Of a stretch of 64,000 bases of DNA, positions 23,383 to 35,039 are shown in pieces; the stretch's first letter is position 1, and each line of letters opens with the position of its first letter. The notes under the pieces were generated by a model, which saw nothing but the letters and a program-made list of their open reading frames with translations, searched no databases and was not told where the DNA came from. The DNA lies in NCBI GenBank assembly GCA_021234155.1, contig JAJEKV010000214.1, positions 312,001-376,000 on the forward strand, in the 5' to 3' direction. Both the position numbers and the translations under genes were made by a program. Origin of the DNA: Isoetes taiwanensis (lineage: Eukaryota > Streptophyta > Lycopodiopsida > Isoetales > Isoetaceae).

Positions 23383-24549
23383 GTTATAATATATAAGTTG
23401 TCTGTACATGGTAAATTGGTGCCGTTGTATTTCAATCATAATTTCCATGTATTGGTTTTTAATTCAATAGTTGGGGGATTATTCAATGGTTTTGGGGATT
23501 ATTTTTTCAATGGTTGGGAGGGGAAAATAGTGAAAAAGGTTACAGTGAGCAATAAGGTTGCAAATGATAAGGTTGCTAATATATGTGCTCAAGGCTTCTG
23601 TTGATCCTTTACGAATGAGAGACGAAGAATTGTCTGTTTTATTCATTCTTTATCAGGATTTTTTCTATTCTTGATTTCTGGCCATTGGATGCTAGAATAT
23701 TCTATGCTCTATGTGAAAACAACGGCCATTAAATTTCTCGCCACTAAAACGCCTGCCACTTCCAATGGTCCAAAAGCAATACACGGTTAGAAGGAAAAAC
23801 GAAAAAAGAAAAAAAACCAAGGCAGCATGTGCCCAAAATTTGTCGGCACCGCATTTGGCGGCGCTCACCCTGCGGAATCACCACCTTTGCGGCAATCAAC
23901 CATCCCTTACACCTCTTTGCCTCACGCTCCCTGCTACTCGACTTAGAGCAGCAGGCCCTTAAATTTTAACGCCTGAGCAAAAGCCCTTAAATTTTAATGC
24001 CTGAGCAAAAGCCACATCGTGCACTTCGCGCATGATTCTCGGCTCAAGTACAAGCGCCCTCAAATCCGGCGGCGGCTCCCCAAACCACATGGTTAGAAGA
24101 AAAAAAAAAAAAGGTGAAGGAATCAGGAACCCGGGATCAATTGCGATCTGCCCCCCAAAAAGCGAACCGGATTCTCTAAGCGCCCTCTTCAAAAGCGGGA
24201 TTCTCCCTCTTGTGCGATTCTCCAAATGCGTGGGATTCGACCTCAAGCAGAATCGGCCTCAAGCAGAATCGGCCTCAAGCTCCTCCTCTGCGCCCTTTCT
24301 CATCCCGCCCCCTCTCATCCTGCTCTGCGCCTCAAGCCTGACATGCCTCCCTGACCTCTCCACCCGATCTCCAAAGCTAGATGCCAAAATTTCTTTCTAG
24401 ATTGACACCATGAAACCACAAATCTAAATTCGCATATATGGCAACAAGCAGCTCAAACCGCTGCAAAAATACCCTCAAAATACGATTTAGAATACAATAC
24501 AACCGCCAAATCTAGGCCCAACCATGCCAGAGATACCCAATATTTAATA
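23383..24549. other. no confident gene; short tandem repeats
   Basis: A 29-base unit with CCCTTAAATTTTAA.GCCTGAGCAAAAG is duplicated at 23956-24012, and a 16-base unit (CTCAAGCAGAATCGGC) is repeated at 24242-24277. ORFs 23959-24246 (minus) and 24032-24400 (plus) overlap antisense and lack domains. The GC-rich character suggests a former gene or promoter, but this is not provable. Confidence 0.35.
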
Positions 24550-25128
24550 TTTAGTAATTAATATTTAGGCCCGGGCCCGAAGGGCCCAAATTTTTTTTTA
24601 ATATAACAATCAACACACAACTACCATTATTATTATTAACACAAACCATTGCATTTAACACATTTAAATTAAAACCTCCCTTAAACCCCCTTTGGTTTGG
24701 GTGCATATTCACACGGGAGGTTACGTAGGGCAGCGAGAGCTCTAAAAATATATTTATCATACATGTATAAAATTAACACCATTAAGTACATTCTCTCAAA
24801 CCTTATAGTATTTTACAAACTGTAATATACAGTATATAAAAACTTGTACATGCATACCCCACAAACGAGGATCGCTATGTGCGGTCCAGATCTTGGAATA
24901 AAGGGCAAATATGCCCATCCGACAGCTCTCGTTGCCCGGAGTATGCACCCAAACCAAAGGGGGTTTAAGGGGGATTTTAATTTGAATGTGTTAAATGCAA
25001 TGGTTTGTGTTAATAATAATAATGGTAGTTGCGTGTTGATTGTTATATTAAAAAAAATTTTGGGCCCTTCGGGCCCTAACTAAAGCAAACATAAGTAAAC
25101 TTTATGGGCCTAAATATTAATTACTAAA
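24550..25128. mobile_element. palindromic MITE-like element, copy 2
   Basis: Long inverted repeats of about 200 bases. The outer arms read TTTAGTAATTAATATTTAGG and its complement. The next block is GGGCCCGAAGGGCCC, then AACACAAACCATTGCATTTA and TTTGGGTGCATATTCACA, each mirrored on the right. The right arm has an extra ~30 bases near 25078-25106. The central ~150 bases (CATACCCCACAAACGAGGAT..) match copy 1 at 4943-5497. Non-coding. Confidence 0.85.
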
Positions 25129-25194
25129 AAGCATAATAACTAACAAACAAACAAACAAATTATTTCCATTGCAAACAACTATTGAGTACATTTT

Positions 25195-25318
25195 ATGTAG
25201 TCATTATATTCATTATCTGTAATTTGAATATTGCAATACAACAATCACGTAAACTATTGTAGTCATTATATTCATTATCTGTAATCTCAATATTGCAATA
25301 CAACAATCATGTAAACTA
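25195..25318. repeat. 62-bp tandem duplication
   Basis: TGTAGTCATTATATTCATTA through CAATCACGTAAACTAT is repeated with three changes directly downstream. Non-coding. Confidence 0.8.
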
Positions 25319-25640
25319 TTGTAAACTGCACATTGTCAAGCATATGCACATTGTGAAGCATATGCTAGTGCATATGGTAACATGAGCTGGTGTCAATGCA
25401 AGCCTGTTTTGCCACAAAGAGGGAGCATCAATACAAAAGAGATAGCAATCATAACCGGCATCCAATATCTAGCATTAAAACAAGATATGATATAATTCAT
25501 CTGGCAGCTCTAGGAGAGTGTTGTGCACCAAGTCTTCCCTAAAGCACTAGTTACAAGTCAAATATAATGATAGTGATTAGCTAGTTATTTGATGAAATGA
25601 TATTAGTTTAGCATCCCTATTACACATTGAAACTCACAAT
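25319..25640. other. no gene seen
   Basis: AT-rich unique-looking DNA between repeats. Nothing is supported. Confidence 0.4.
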
Positions 25641-25912
25641 TTCTAAGGAAACTTACCATGAGCACTTTTCTCCGAAGCCTCCACTTACATGAGCACTTTT
25701 CTCCGAAGCCTCCACTTACAAATGCAATAGTAGAAAGCCATTTGAAGAATCTCCAAGTTGGGTCCAGCAAGCTTTGTGAGAACGAAAAGTATCTCAGCAT
25801 ACGTTAATTTTACTTTTGAAGAAAGGTCTCCAAGTGCAAAATCATCATTATTCCCTGCAAACACTTCTGATAAAGCTTCAAGTGCAAAATCACATGAACA
25901 CATGAACATCAT
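25640..25912 (-). pseudogene. unrecognised exon-like fragment
   Basis: The minus-strand frame from 25912 reads LEALSEVFAGNNDDFALGDL, then KVKLTYAEILFVLTKLAGPN and LEILQMAFYYC. It is free of low complexity and looks like former coding sequence. A 32-base unit (GAGCACTTTTCTCCGAAGCC..) is tandemly duplicated at its downstream end (25658-25721). I do not recognise the family. No start or splice site is certain. Confidence 0.3.
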
Positions 25913-26849
25913 TCTGTGAACATTCTATTCATGCAGCCAGCTTCAATGTTTATCCTCCATTTCCACAAATCTTTTACTTTTGGTAGCCCTCTCCTTGGAT
26001 ATCTGAACACTTCACCCGAGGTGCAAGAACAAAAATTGGAGGGAAGGGGCAAGCGGTCATCAAAACTCGAGAATCCTTGGAAGGATCAATTTCTCTTACG
26101 ACTTGTTTGAGATACGGTCTTGGTAGGGTAGATCTAGATATACATGATCCTTTTCCAAATCTACAGAGAAGGAAGCCGACAAAAAAAGTTAAAGGCTCTA
26201 GCTTCTACCTGCTATGGTGATTCCGATGCCTCCTTGAACATAAACTGATAAAAACGTACTTCAATGCGACTATTTTGCCCTTCATGCATGCATCACATGG
26301 CGCCATAGCTGAAGTTGGGGAAATCGAGTGCCCACGCAGAGCATTCTACCGTAGGTGGCGGTAATCTGATTTGCTTTAAAAAATAGGGATGCGAGAGGAC
26401 AAATCCACGCATGTCCATGCCGATTTTTGCACCACAAACTCGAGCCCCAAAATTGGCTTCATTGGTTTCAGGAAGTGTATCAGAATCGGGATTAATAAAA
26501 CTTTACGCGAATCAAATCTACTTTATGAAAATGGGCTTTGGCAAGAAAAATGGTTCAGAAAACTGGCATGATGCTCAAGCTAGGGTTCAAGCGAGGGGAT
26601 CGAGCTTAAAATTTTTGGCAAAGTACGACGAGGACTCACATTCTCTTCTTGCGGGGGCTGGAAGCTTTTACCACCGCCGATTTGAAGGCGAGGGAGGCGA
26701 CCCGGTAAAAATCTGAAAAAAAGAATGAATGAAAAGCTGCCGAAATGCATTTGCCCGCCATTTTTGCCGCCACCGGATCTTCCGGGCTTCCTTCTCTTGG
26801 GCTTAATTGATTGGATCGAGGGGGGCAAAACGGGCTTAGGAGGCGGTGG

Positions 26850-26995
26850 AGGGGAGAGAAGGTGCGATAGAGTGTAATATCTGGAATGGGTTCTTTGTAT
26901 TCAGGGCCAGCAGTAGGGCCCGTGATATGCCATGGTGCCTTTAGTTTCTTCACCAAAGCCTGGGCCGACGACACCATTTTCTTCACTGCCGCCAT
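26850..26995 (-). pseudogene. N-terminal exon of a small conserved-looking plant protein
   Basis: Starting at an ATG at 26995, the minus strand reads MAAVKKMVSSAQALVKKLKA, then PWHITGPTAGPEYKEPIPDI and TLYRTFSP. The basic, amphipathic start followed by a PW.(V/I)TGP..(S/G)PEY(K/R) block resembles the N-terminus of a small plant mitochondrial-type protein whose name I cannot give with confidence. After about 26850 the similarity ends, in line with an exon end or a truncation. The ORF continues to 26636 with proline/serine-rich sequence. The upstream codons to 27097 are probably 5' UTR. It may be an intact first exon or a fragment. Confidence 0.35.
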
Positions 26996-27724
26996 AGCTA
27001 CCCTAAACCTCTGCAGGCCTAGATGGAAGAAAAAGAAGGATAATTCGAAACAAGCTAACAAGTTGAACCCTAAAAATAATGGGAGGATATCCACCACAGG
27101 ATTTGCCCCCTTTTTCTAAAATCAACGGCTAACAAAAGGGTGCACTCTAGAAATATTATTTAATACACCTGGATGAATACGGCCACCAAATCATATGAAA
27201 ACCTTAGAGAAAACAGTACAAAAAACAGGAAAAAAACCCTGTTATAATGCTACATATTAGAACATTATGAAAGATATAAATGCCTAGGCTCTTCTAAGAA
27301 CCGAACCAATGACGAGTGAACCGTGTCAAAACCTGATTTTCAAAACTTTAGGTAATTAAATTTGTCGATTTGTGAGCCTTTATAAGAACCCGGTTTGTCT
27401 TCTAGTTCGAAATTTCTCTGTCTTCTACCTATGGCATTCATAATTATTCTAGTTCTTGCCCTGTTTCTTATCCTCTTAGTTAGTTTGAGTTTTCCTTCAT
27501 CTGCAATGAGAATGGCTGCCGGATTCCGCGGCAAAGCCAGAAAACTGGGACGAGAAAGGTAATGGGGATGCGCCTTAAGCTCTATATATCCAAAAGGTTA
27601 TCCCCCCTCCATTTTGGCTCTCATTTCTACACCAAAAACTGCTAAAAAATGATAAATCGTCTGGAGGTAAGCCTCTCTGGGCTCTATATGCAAGATTTTG
27701 CTCAACGATTAACCATTTGGAGTT

Positions 27725-27923
27725 ACCTTGTCGCATAGTCAATAATTTCACGGAATTGACCAAAACTGCCTAGAATTGCTAGATGTCTTATGCAAACAAA
27801 ACTGTCCAGGTGCGGCTTTGACAATTAGATGGTTCAATCTTATTGCAAACAAAAAACTTGCGCTTTTGACAATTCTAGGCAGTTTAGGTCAATTCCATGA
27901 AATTTTTGACGATGCGACAAGGT
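27725..27923. repeat. inverted duplication, 54-bp arms
   Basis: The left arm (27725-27778) and right arm (27870-27923) are reverse complements at about 85%. They share GACAATTCTAGGCAGTTT on one strand and CCTTGTCGCAT on the other. The right arm lies in a plus-strand frame reading LGSLGQFHEIFDDATRYMQM. A piece of this exon seems to have been copied in inverted orientation. Confidence 0.75.
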
Positions 27924-28335
27924 ACATGCAAATGATTGATTGTTTTCTAGCAGTCTTCAGTGTTCTAGCAGGCTTATATAAAAAAACAAGTTTGATTCAA
28001 TGATTTGGTTGGGATCTAAACCGAGGCCGCTTATGCATCTTTCCTCTACTTTTATGTCTAATAGGTTGATTCCCATGTTAGAAACTGGGCATTTCCCAAT
28101 TGAGTCCTACTTATGGGGACGCTTCTTCTGCAACATAGGGCAATAGGTGACAGGGCAAAAATTTCACAGGCTGGTTGTTTGACCTTTAGGGCGGAATATG
28201 ATGTGCTTACCAAAATGATGAGTTTCTAATTGCTTTCAGATTGTGCATTGACAATTTAAAGAGTCTCCAGGCCAAGGTGAGTTTTATTTGAAGAGAAATT
28301 GAAAAATTGACTTGTGCTGAGCTCATGATTGCAGA

Positions 28336-28855
28336 TCTGGGATCACTGCGCAAAATGGAAATTCTCACTCTTCTTGCAGTCAATTGATATTATACTCCAA
28401 ATAGCAAAAGCAATAAAAAATATTTGCATGAAAATGACGTGATTTATAGTGATCTGAAGCTGAGCAATGTTTTGTTAAAAAACAGAGAGGGGAAGCTTTC
28501 TTGTTAAGCTGGCTGATTTTGGAGCTAAAATCAACTTTCAGACAGGCCTTCATACTGCAAGGACGAGCTTCCTTTTTGTACATGGCACCTGAAATGATAA
28601 CTGCAGAGGGGCAAGATGAGTGCGAGTACTCAAATAAGGTGGATGTGTTTAGTTTTGGCATCATATGCTCCTAAATTCTTAGAAGAGAATTTCCAACAGG
28701 AGCATGCAGAAAGGGAATTTTGGAACACCAAAAAATGTTTAAGAGCAAACTTTTGGAGAAAGGCCTTCCTGAGAGGCTGAGCAATTTGGCACGTGATTGT
28801 TTGAGGCACGAGGCGAATAAGCGTCCTACGTTCACACAAATTTGTGTTAAGGTGT
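28336..28855 (+). pseudogene. protein kinase domain fragment (C-lobe), broken
   Basis: The sequence encodes the catalytic half of a Ser/Thr- or dual-specificity-type protein kinase. After an AG at 28334-28335 it reads SIDIILQIAKAIK; a one-base shift gives YLHENDVIYSDLKLSNVLL (catalytic loop, with YSD where HRD is normal). Another shift gives VKLADFGAK (DFG), then MAPEMITAEGQ (APE), NKVDVFSFGIICS, REFPTGACRKG and ANKRPTFTQIC (end of the C-lobe). Stops follow ICS and GKLSC. A GTGAGT at 28277 with a TTGCAG at 28330-28335 looks like an intron, so this is a genomic duplicate. The short frame at 27776-28003 upstream may be an earlier exon of the same gene. Confidence 0.8.
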
Positions 28856-28989
28856 GGATATGAAGGAAGAACTTCTGACAAGAAAACCTGGCTAAAGTTC
28901 CCAACTGACTTCTCAACCCTCCAAACAGATACCCCTTGTTATTCTTTTGCCCACCTCTGGTTCTGTTCTTTGTTGCCTCCATCAATGCA

Positions 28990-29860
28990 CTCTATCCAGA
29001 TCTATTCAATGTTCTACACAGACCAGCTCAATCTCCGTCTGCTCATGGCAGTGGACATGTTGCAAGGCGTCAAATAGTGGCAAATGTAAGCCTTACAATG
29101 TTTGATCACTTTCTATTGTAACCCATGGAGTCTGCAGAACACAATCAGACATGATATAAGTTGCTTTATTATGGGATTGCATGCTAGACATGCTGGATGC
29201 ACCAATTTGCTGTACACTGAAATTTTACCTTGTTCCAAGGCATATATTGAAAAAACTGGATGTTTTGAATGTACAATTGAATCTGAGGTTAATGGTTTTC
29301 AAAATATTATCAATTGATGAAGCATCAGATATATTGTCAAGATGTATTTGCATTCAAATAACAGACATTCCATCTGCCGAATGCGATACCTTAAACAAGG
29401 CTTTGGATCACTGGCAATTCAAGACCTTAAACATGAGTGGATAGTTAAATAAGGGTCTGCGGCAATTCAAAAAGGCAAAATTATGCAGAAATAAATGAAG
29501 GGCAATTGTGAATAGTCACAAGGGTTTACAATTCAAAAAGGCTGTGCACAAATAAATGGCCTCCAAGTAGTAGGAATATGGAGTTACAGATAAGGATAGA
29601 TGTATTTCTAAGAAAGAGTGTCCGTATCTACCAAGAGGGCGGGAGGAGGGAGAAAACACAGTGTGTTTGCACCTTTGGTTTTTACTTATACTTTTCAGGA
29701 TATAGAACGCGTAATAATAAAGCAATATAAAGAAATGCCATTGTATTTGTATTAGAACATTTATTGTCGTTGGCATGACGTAAAAATACTATCTATCTAT
29801 CTATCTTATGAATTCCAGCAAAATTATTTAACAGTACAGCTCTGAGCATGTTGAGTTTTT
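28990..29860. other. no gene seen
   Basis: Short ORFs only (28936-29121, 29181-29444 plus; 29516-29776 minus), none with known motifs. A short (ATCT)n run is at about 29793-29812. Confidence 0.4.
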
Positions 29861-29879
29861 GAACACGTCAGTTGTTCTT

Positions 29880-30590
29880 TCACCATTTCCACCATTTGCG
29901 TCTCTTGTTTCGAGTTATCCAGGTTGGGTCCAACTTAGAATTCTAGCTACCTTGCTTTCACCATTTCTTGGCCATTGAATATATTTGTGTTAGCCCCAAT
30001 CACTTGCTTCAGCTCTAAGCAAAATTTGCCAAGAAGAGTTTCCATTTTCTGTAAGTTGGTATTTATTTGTGCCTTCCACATACAAAATAGTATCATCAAC
30101 GAGTTTTGAGTCAATTAGACATGGATTGTGAATTACTAGATCTTTCAATACTGAGTTGTCTTATAGAAGTTTTAGACCTTTCTAATCTTTTGCATTAGCC
30201 AGGTAGTAGCCCAAGGCTTCTACCATTAAGATGAAAAGGGATGCGGCTAACATGCATCCCTACCTTTACAAACCTTTCTAGCTTTATTTGCTAGTCAATG
30301 TACCCATTGAGTACAATCTATGTGATCCTCTTAGTCATTTGGGACACTCTTTGCACAGGACCTTCTCCAATCTGCCATATCATATGCATTTTCCAAGTTT
30401 AGAAACACACATTCCGATTGGATTGTTGTGCCCATTCTTAGGCAAGCCAAGTGTAAGAATGTTTTCAAAAATTAACTTTGTCCTTGACAAATCTGTTTGG
30501 ATGGTCTTACAATGTTCAATAGTATATCTCTTAATCTCCTTGCAAGAACTTTGATCTGCGATCTTGTATACAATATTCATCATTATTCAT
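29880..30590 (-). mobile_element. L1-type LINE reverse-transcriptase fragment
   Basis: On the minus strand, in order and over several frames: LSRTKLIFENILTLGLPKNG with an upstream SSCKEIKRYTIEH block that fits the ..(R)L...L..IV.P.QT.F...R.I..NI region of plant LINE RTs; FLNLENAYDMADWR (motif A, with Asp replaced by Asn/Glu context); and LVDDTILYVEGT (motif C, normally FADD). Both ends are missing and stops are common. An intact element would use this RT for target-primed reverse transcription. It is a different LINE family from the one with the pentanucleotide tail, judging from the motif sequences. Confidence 0.7.
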
Positions 30591-30636
30591 CATTGATATT
30601 GGATGCCATTTTTTCTTAACATTTTTTTTGCAAGGC

Positions 30637-31045
30637 GATTATTAGAGTAAAATCTTTTTAGCCTCTATTACTTCTATAGAAATTTTTTTGACGTGTGTTT
30701 GATCACTTTGTCATATTTGTTGTTAATTCAATCACTGCTTTATATGGATTCTATCTTATTATGGAGGTTGCACAAACAAATTGAGCCATCAAGTCTTCTT
30801 GAATCAATGTTTGGAGGAATGCGTTTGCATGCATCGCAACCTTTAATGTGTTTTCTTTGGCTAAGGCATTTGGTTCATGCAAGTCCTACATGTAACTTAT
30901 ATTCAAAGAATTAGCTCTCAAATGAGATTAATTAACATCCAAAATGCTCAAGATTTTGATGAGGTACCATGTTCAATTCTTAGTATGGATATAAAATCGA
31001 CATATTTCAACTATGGCCAACAATGATTATATAACATTTCTTTAG
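30637..31045. repeat. duplicate of the PPR 3' end and flank (copy of 33537-33985)
   Basis: The two segments run parallel from TTATTAGAGTAAAATCTTT, through GTCATATTTGTTGTTAATTC and GGTTGCACAAACAAATTGAG, to CATCCAAAATGCTC..GATGAGGTA. The last ~120 bases correspond, on the minus strand, to the 3' end of the PPR pseudogene at 33857-34110. Indels of up to ~50 bases separate the copies. I read this as an old segmental duplication; the alternative, LTRs of a lost element, lacks PBS and coding support. Confidence 0.6.
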
Positions 31046-33536
31046 CTATAAACGTGATCACGGTTGGTGAGTTGTGTCTATGGAAGGATTAAAAGCTTGG
31101 AAAAAGAAAAGAAGCATGGGTTCTTCTATCTTATTTTTTCTATAGTTATTTGTCCGAGTACAGGGCCTGGAAAACAATTCTCTAGAGCTTTGTCATGTGA
31201 GGAACCAAGGAATTACGCCGTCCATTGACATAACGCCGAATCCATTTTTCATATAGTAATAATAAGTTCCAACGATCCCGGATGAATGTCTTGTTGCAAC
31301 AAGTCTAATGGACACGCGAAGATGTGCTCATTTTGGATATAATCAAAAGATCGTAATATTATTATGGTGTATTATGGGAAAATGAGGATGTTTGAAATTT
31401 GTAGATGCAAATATATTTTTACTTGCAATAACACATTCTCTTGCAATAAGGAATGGATAAAAGATATGTGTAGCCTGTTGTATAGTCACAAATCAAAAGG
31501 TTTAAATATTTTGCAGACTTGATTAGTAATTTAACAAGGGAGGAGTGTCTCTGCTCATTGAGGCCATCAATTTGTTCCTCATGGCTTTGCACCAAGATAA
31601 TCTATTTTCTTCTAGTGTGGTTATCCTAAAAAATGGAATCAACTCCAACAAAGATATATCCCCACTCAAAATGTTTTTCTCTAACAAAGACTTTTATTTA
31701 GTTGCCAACATGTTTCTTTGTGGTTTAACTAATATATGAGGATATTTGGAACTAAACCACTAACTAGAGATCATGCATCTAAAGATTTAGGGCCATGGCA
31801 ATCAATGATCCGATAACAAGCCATCCTTGGAACTCAAATCACTATAATATAGGATCCCCCAGCCACATTGGAAAATGAGAGGGCAAATAGAAAGTTGGCA
31901 CATTGTGCAATTATGGCCGCGAAAGTTATAATTACCATCAAACATCAAAAAAGTTAGATGCCTTGGCACCCGCCGTCCATTGGCACTACCATCAAACATC
32001 AAAGGAGTTGGCGGTTGGCCCTTGGCCGTGCTAATAACCATTTGAACCACTAAAATAAAACCGGTTTTCTAGCATTGATTGTCCTTTCAACACAATATCA
32101 AAAGGAATCCAACTCCTTTTGAAACTTAAAATTCCATTTGCGGTATAAAAATTCTGGAGCCATTCAAGAATAGGGATAAATTTGAACTCCATATGATGTC
32201 ACTTTGGACTAGAGTCTACTAAAATAAAAATGCTTAGAACTTTCTCCAAAAATAAAAGCATGCGTTAGAAGAAGTCCTCTCAAATAAATAATATGACTAG
32301 AGTCTACTAAAATAAAAAGGCTTAGAAGTCTTCTTTTGAAAAATAAAAACAGCGTAGAAGAAGTCCTCTCAAATAAATAATATGATAAAGAAAAGAAACT
32401 CCTGTAGTCTTAGAACAAGATGTACCTGGCAATAGATTATTGATGGAAATTCTATGGTTCAAGAATAAAGAATAGGGACAAATGTTTGACCAAAAATGGT
32501 TTAATACCAACATACAAATAGAGCTGAAATAATTATAATTGAACACTTATCTTAGATGTAGATGTAATTCATGATGCACTTCAACCATAGCTTGAGGATG
32601 CCCCTTCCTCCCTTTTTTCAAGGAGTAAATTTGCAGGCCATTTTGGAAACCGGTGGTCAACCTCCCTATTTTGCAATCTTGAAAGCCAAACATCTTTTTT
32701 CCAAATTTACATCACATGTTTAACCAACTTTGTATATAAATAAAATTCCTTTCCTTTAGTAAAAAATAGTTTGGATGATCTTGCCATTATAACTTGGTTC
32801 AGCAAGGAATTATGGACCTATGACCACAAAAGTGATCTCGTTGTATTGGTTCAATGATACCAACATAAAAGGTCATGCAAAACATAATATTCAAAAAAAA
32901 CAAGGCATTAAAGGATGCAAATATTTTCTTCTAAATTTGTTCAATGATACCAACATAGGAAGGATAGAATGCAAGAAAAGGAAGGAAAAGAAAGAAAGAA
33001 GGTGCATGCAAGGGCACATTATCATACGATGGTAAAAAGAAGGGCAAGGCAAGAGAATATGTAGGGAGGATCGTCTTTGATAAATTTGATCAGGTAATTA
33101 TTATTGAAAGGGAAACATAGATGGAAAGTCTCTCATGTTTGATAGACCATATTTTACACTAAATAAAAGTAGATAATTCAAACAAATTCCATGGTTTCTT
33201 AAAATACAAGGGAATCGATAAAGAGAAATGTTCAAGGTGGCCTACATTTAACCTATGTGATAACAAATTCATTTAATGATTCTATGTTGAGAATAATCAT
33301 GTCTTATATCATTTTACCAATAAAACAACATATTGTTCTAACAAAGAAAAAATTGGCAAACATGTATAGAATTTTCAGGAAGGAAATCCATAACATCGCA
33401 AGAAAGCATGTATAGATGAAAGGGAAACAGGAGGATTGATGGTTGGTAGCAAGTATGAGATAAAGGACTAGAAGAGAAATACTTTCAAGCACGCTTTGAA
33501 GAACATGGGTATAAGGGAAAGTTAATCTTTTTTGGA
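31046..33536. other. no gene seen; 88-bp tandem duplication
   Basis: ORFs are short and AT-rich. A unit of 88 bases starting ACTAGAGTCTACTAAAATAA at 32208 is repeated at 32296-32385. A short duplicated motif (TTCAATGATACCAACATA) occurs at 32848 and 32940. Confidence 0.5.
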
Positions 33537-33856
33537 ATCGGGTTATTAGAGTAAAATCTTTCTAGCCTATCAATCACGTGTTAAAGACCCTCCTGTGTTT
33601 GATCAATTAAATGTCATATTTGTTGTTAATTCAATCACCGGCATTTATATGAATTCTATCTTATTTCGACATTTCTAGGTTGCACAAACAAATTGAGCCA
33701 CAAGTGAGAAACAAATGAGAAATGTTATGAAGATGATTTTGGGAAGCATAGCAAGAAAAAAACCATAAAACAACATCATCGGTGATGTGAAAGGCATTTG
33801 GTTCATCAAGATGAAATCAACAACATGAAAAGAACCTGAACAATGAAGAAAGGAGA

Positions 33857-34646
33857 TTAATTAAGCATCCAAAATGCTCCCTTCGTTGATGAGGTAGAGC
33901 ACCATGGAGGAATTCCTATGGACATAAAATGTGGATGATCCTTCAACCATTGACCCAACAATGTTAAGTTCCTCCTAGAAGACTCATAAGCATAGTTGTG
34001 ATCATGGACCGCCTCATATTCCAACATGTCCTTTCCGCATTTCCTTGAAAAAATTTGAGCACAACTTGCCCATGTCCGTGTTGCACATATGCAGCAAAAA
34101 TAGTATTTCATTATATCAGATCTCGTTCTCGCATCTTATCAAACATCCTAGGTGCATTATGCAAGCTGGCGCACTTTATATACATATTAATAAGGGAATT
34201 TCCACCATCAACACACATTTGTGCTGCATTTGTTGGTAAGTTTAAATGCTTCTTTCTTTGCGTTGGCCATTGTATGCATATGCTGCAACCATGACAGTCC
34301 ATGAAATTGAGTTATTTTCATGCATCTTAGTCAATAACTTCTGACTAATCTTGTCAAAGACCCTTTGTGCATCCTCCAGTCTAAACCTTCCGTGCATGTA
34401 CACAAGGGCGGTACCCACTAACACGGTCTGTTTCATATCCAGAGTTTATTATCCACGCATGTATGAGCATAAGTACCAGCAATTAAAGTTGAAGCGTACT
34501 CACAGGCATCTAGAATGCTAACATAGGTAATTTTATTTGGAAAACTTTCATGCTCTTGCATTTGCTGAAAAAGGAATAACACTCTTTTATCCATGGTGAG
34601 CATATGCTGAAACCATTACGGTTCAGAGCACAATATCGCCGTGATA
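33857..34646 (-). pseudogene. PPR protein, C-terminal part (broken)
   Basis: Read from 34646 downwards on the minus strand: VLVGTALVYMHGRFRLEDAQ and RVFDKISQK, then ISWTVMVAAYAYNGQ, then SLINMYIKCASLHNAPRMFD and KMRERDLI, with frameshifts between. These are the repeating units of a PLS-type pentatricopeptide protein, which in intact form binds organellar RNA. The end near 33857 (GAFWMLN, stop) is shared with the duplicate at 30.9-31.0 kb. The upstream part of the same gene is at 35040-36160, on the other side of a TIR element. Confidence 0.8.
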
Positions 34647-35039
34647 TAAGGGCCAGATTCCACTATTGCCGTTTTGGTTCCTGGAAGTTAAAGGACAACC
34701 AATCAAGAGGCATGATTTAGAAATTACTTAAGTTTCTGCAATACCACTAGCGGTGGAAGTGAAGCCTAGGATTTTGCTTCGGAAGATGTATGGAAGCAGA
34801 CGTGGAAGCAAAAAGTGTTGTGCTAACTGGCAGGGGATGCCCTCCGTCTTTTACCGCGGAAGGAACTGCCAAGCTCTAAGATGCTGCCACGCATCGGATC
34901 AATGCTTCAGATTCTGTTGTAGTTTAATTGCCTCTACCGTAGTGGAATACCTTGGCGGAAGCTTTGTTCCGTTCAATTGACGGCAGTTCGTCAAAACTGT
35001 CAAACTTCCGTCTCTGCAAGTGGAATCTCGCCCTAAGAG
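34647..35039. mobile_element. small TIR element inserted in the PPR sequence
   Basis: Left end AAGGGCCAGATTCCACTATT; right end, read inwards on the other strand, TAGGGCGAGATTCCACTTGC. The terminal inverted repeats continue for about 40 bases with an ACTTCC block. The internal 300 bases have no ORF of note. PPR coding is continuous in kind on both sides, so this is an insertion. I see no clean target-site duplication, so the superfamily is open. Confidence 0.65.

Noticed and set aside
30637-33905. LTR pair of a degenerate retroelement
   Set aside because: Both copies include the PPR 3' end, and no PBS, polypurine tract or retroelement coding lies between them; segmental duplication explains it better.
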